A DNA stretch of 5,897 nt. Source: Acidobacteriota bacterium. GTDB lineage: Bacteria; Acidobacteriota; Terriglobia; Terriglobales; Acidobacteriaceae. The position numbers and the translations under genes were made by a program. The notes beneath the pieces were generated by a model. It was given only the letters and a program-made list of their open reading frames with translations. It searched no databases and was not told the origin of the DNA. The DNA lies in NCBI GenBank assembly GCA_021778875.1, contig JAJYBT010000208.1:1-5897 (forward strand), written 5' to 3'. Numbering within the stretch: the stretch's first letter is position 1; the number at the start of each line of letters is the position of its first letter. This document shows, piece by piece, positions 3,482-5,897 of this stretch.

Positions 3482-5897
3482 CTACGGAGTTGGCTGCGTG
3501 TTCAGCCACTGCCTGAACTGCGGTTGTTGCAGGTCGCGCAGCTCGATGCATCCGTTGATGCGCTCGATGGCGTGCTTGACGGCCTGATCCGCCGAGGCGA
3601 CTTTGTGATTGGCGAAGAAGCGCTGCACGTCGTCGCGCCCGTCGGCGGAGCAGAAGGCGCCGGTGGAACTGACGAGCACATTGCCCAGCTCGGGCGTGAG
3701 CAGGCCGTTGATGGCATCCCAGCGCGACTGAACAAACTTCCAGGCCATGTCGCGGGTGTCATCGAGCGACAGGGCGATGGCGAGTTGAATGGCGGCGTCC
3801 TGGCTGCGCACCTTGCCGGAGATGGCGTAATCGAGCGCGCGCTGCTCAAGCAGCGGGTCCTCAAACTGGGCGAGCAGGCGCAGCGCGCCAATTTGCAAAT
3901 CGGGGTTGGTTGAGGTTTCGTAGATTTTCTGGAACTGGCCAAAGAGCGCGGCATCGCCATTGCGCGCGGCGATGGCGAGCGCCGCTTCGCGCAGCGTGGG
4001 ATCGACGGAGGACGGGTCTGCTATGTATTTCTCGGCGATTGCATGCGCCTGGGCGAGGACTGCGGGATCCTTGCCATAGTAGCCGAGGACGCCGAAGAGA
4101 CTTGCGCGCAGTTCGCGCGTGTTCGGCGTGTCGCTTGCCGAGGGCGCGCCGAGTTTTGCGTACTGCGGCGAGAAGTTTTTTCGGATCCAGGCAGACAGTG
4201 CGGCTTTTTCCTCGGGCGAAGCGGCTACGCGCGCGTGGATTGCGCTGACGCCTCCGAGAGCCGAGTTGATGACGGCGGCGTTGGGGTCGGCCTTTACGGC
4301 CGCGACCAGGTTAAGGTAGTCACCCGCTGAGGCTTTGTTGGCGCGCAACTGCGCCCACTCGTCGCCGAGGAGGCTGATGCGTTCCGTGGGCGTGAGGCTG
4401 GTTTCAACATGCGCGACGAGCGCCGCATACACGGCGGGCGGATAGGCGCTGCGATAGTAGCCCGCGCCGCCTTTGTTGGCGAAGAAGAGACTGCTTGCGG
4501 GCGCATGGAGCGACGATGCGGCGGGCGTGAGCAGATCGCAGCTCTGGCCGTCGCCGGTCTTCGATCCCAACGACGAAGACCTGTCGCTGCCTGCGCCTGA
4601 ATTGAAGCAGACGGGAACGGTCCACTTTTGCGCGGGGTCGGGCTGGATGCTGGGGCTGAGGAAGAAGCGCCTCTGCGCGACGGCGACATTTCCGCCGGAA
4701 GCTTGGCCGAAGGTGAGCAGCGGGACGCCGGGCTGCGCGACGAACGAGTCCATGATTTTGTCCACGGGCTTGCGGCTTGTGGCGGTCTGCGCGTTCCAGA
4801 AGTCCTCGGCGGTGGCGTTGCCATAGAGATGGGCCGCGAGGTAGTTGTGGACGCCTTTGCGGAAGGTCTCGGGGCCGACGTAGTTCTCCACCATGAGGAG
4901 CACGTCGCTGGCCTTGCCGTAGGAGATGCCGTCGAACATCTGCTCGATCTCCTCGCGGGTTTCGGCCCGGGCGCGGATGGCGCGCGTGGTGGGCTGTGCG
5001 TCGAGGTTGAGCGTGTTGTCCATATTCGCAGCAACGTCCTGGTCAATGTTCCACTCAGGGTGCATGGCGGCGACGGGCTTGTTTTCCATCCAGGTGGCAA
5101 AGCCCTCGTTGAGCCAGACGTTGTTCCACCACTGCATGGTGACGAGGTCGCCGAACCATTGGTGGGCCATTTCATGCGCGATGACTTCGGCAACTTCCTT
5201 TTGCGCGCCGATGGAGGCGGTTTTGGGATCGATGAGGAGGTCGGTTTCGCGGTAGGTGATGGCGCCGAAGTTTTCCATGGCTCCTGCTTCGAAGTCAGGC
5301 AGGGCGATGAGGTCGAGCTTTTTGAGCGGGTAGGGAATGCCGAAGTAGGTGTTGTAGTAGTGGAGGACGTACTTCGCCACATCGACGCCGTAGGGCGTGA
5401 AGGCGACCTTGTCGGGGGTGGCGCAGACGCGGATGGCGACACCGTCCTGCTGACCGGAGGTGCACTGGAAGTCGCCGACGAGGAAGGCGACGAGGTAGGT
5501 GGACATCTTTGGCGTGGTGAGGAAGCGGAGCGTGTGCTTGCCTGCGCCGGGGCCGGGGGTGTCACGGACGATGGGGCCGTTGGAGATGGCGGTGTCGCCG
5601 CTGTCGATGATGAGCGCAACGTCGTAGGTGGCCTTGAAGGCGGGCTCGTCAAAGGATGGGAAGGCGCGGCGGGCGTCGGTGGATTCAAACTGCGTGACGG
5701 CGTAGTTGCGGCGGGCGGTTTTAGAGAGATAGAAGCCGCGCAGTTCGTTGTTGAGGATGCCGGTGTAGTGAATGGCGAGCGTGGCCTTGCCAGCGGGCAG
5801 CGTGCCCGGCACGGTGAAAGTGGCCTGCTCCTTTGCGCTGTCGAGGGAGACCGTAGCGGTTTGCGTTTTGCCCGCGGCGGTGATGGTGACGGACTGG
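3482..5897 (-). CDS. M1-family zinc aminopeptidase (partial, N-terminus off window)
   Basis: The reading frame enters from the right edge and gives 804 residues to the TAG at 3482-3484. Residue numbers here count the codon at 5812 as 1, and 28 more codons precede it. The enzyme removes single N-terminal amino acids from peptides. The beta-domain signature FESTDARRAFPSFDEPAFKA is at 42-61, the substrate-binding GAMEN motif at 177-181, and the zinc site HEMAH at 213-217 with the third ligand Glu236 in NEGFATW after the standard 18-residue spacing. Tyr298 in GISYGK is the expected transition-state tyrosine. A beta domain follows (about 365-450, including ANKGGAGYYR), then a long alpha-helical C-terminal domain of the ERAP1-C type to the end. 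This architecture resembles the eukaryotic-like PSA/ERAP/APN group more than the E. coli PepN branch; that placement is an inference. A Ser/Gly-rich stretch lies at 404-422 between Cys402 and Cys425. Any signal peptide is outside the window, so location is unknown. The amidohydrolase gene lies 111 bases downstream. Confidence 0.97.
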   Translation of the reverse strand, partial: QSVTITAAGKTQTATVSLDSAKEQATFTVPGTLPAGKATLAIHYTGILNNELRGFYLSKTARRNYAVTQFESTDARRAFPSFDEPAFKATYDVALIIDSGDTAISNGPIVRDTPGPGAGKHTLRFLTTPKMSTYLVAFLVGDFQCTSGQQDGVAIRVCATPDKVAFTPYGVDVAKYVLHYYNTYFGIPYPLKKLDLIALPDFEAGAMENFGAITYRETDLLIDPKTASIGAQKEVAEVIAHEMAHQWFGDLVTMQWWNNVWLNEGFATWMENKPVAAMHPEWNIDQDVAANMDNTLNLDAQPTTRAIRARAETREEIEQMFDGISYGKASDVLLMVENYVGPETFRKGVHNYLAAHLYGNATAEDFWNAQTATSRKPVDKIMDSFVAQPGVPLLTFGQASGGNVAVAQRRFFLSPSIQPDPAQKWTVPVCFNSGAGSDRSSSLGSKTGDGQSCDLLTPAASSLHAPASSLFFANKGGAGYYRSAYPPAVYAALVAHVETSLTPTERISLLGDEWAQLRANKASAGDYLNLVAAVKADPNAAVINSALGGVSAIHARVAASPEEKAALSAWIRKNFSPQYAKLGAPSASDTPNTRELRASLFGVLGYYGKDPAVLAQAHAIAEKYIADPSSVDPTLREAALAIAARNGDAALFGQFQKIYETSTNPDLQIGALRLLAQFEDPLLEQRALDYAISGKVRSQDAAIQLAIALSLDDTRDMAWKFVQSRWDAINGLLTPELGNVLVSSTGAFCSADGRDDVQRFFANHKVASADQAVKHAIERINGCIELRDLQQPQFRQWLNTQPTP

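Noticed and set aside
2354..3913. 519-codon open frame on the plus strand
   Set aside because: It is antisense to the amidohydrolase and the end of the aminopeptidase and spans their intergenic gap. The Gly/Asp/Ala/Val-heavy composition is the usual mirror of GC-rich coding sequence. The opposite-strand genes have full catalytic motifs.
4294..5688. 464-codon minus-strand open frame inside the aminopeptidase gene
   Set aside because: It is a Ser/Pro/Thr-rich shifted reading of the M1 gene. The real frame carries GAMEN and HEMAH motifs throughout.

Overview
The window is high-GC bacterial chromosome with five genes: two at the edges run off it and three are complete. I see no RNA gene, insertion sequence, CRISPR array, phage gene or attachment site. 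The GC-rich sequence, the secreted amidohydrolase, the metallo-aminopeptidase and the style of the small exported proteins suggest a soil-type Acidobacteriota (Terriglobia-like) genome. That placement is an inference from general character, not from a marker gene.

Layout. Positions 1-819 (minus) hold a MscS-family mechanosensitive channel cut off by the left edge. A 116-base divergent intergenic region follows. Two small plus-strand genes come next (936-1397 and 1500-1967). They encode related, unrecognised proteins, each with an N-terminal hydrophobic export or anchor segment and a charged helical tail. By hand alignment the two tails match at 45 of 86 positions without a gap, so this is a tandem gene duplication. 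A perfect 11-bp hairpin lies between the second small gene and the convergent minus-strand block. That block is an exported metal-dependent amidohydrolase (2039-3370) and, upstream of it on the same strand, an M1-family zinc aminopeptidase (3482 to beyond the right edge). A perfect 12-bp hairpin sits in the 111-base gap between them.

How the genes may work together. The aminopeptidase trims N-terminal residues from peptides. The amidohydrolase belongs to a superfamily branch that includes dipeptidases, so the pair could form a peptide-degradation module. The hairpin and the lack of a Shine-Dalgarno sequence before the amidohydrolase argue against tight co-translation. The channel and the paralogue pair share a divergent control region and are all envelope-directed, but nothing in the sequence proves a functional link.

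The most novel item is the tandem pair of exported helical proteins. The remaining genes are recognisable members of well-known families. I found no clear evidence of a new multi-gene system.
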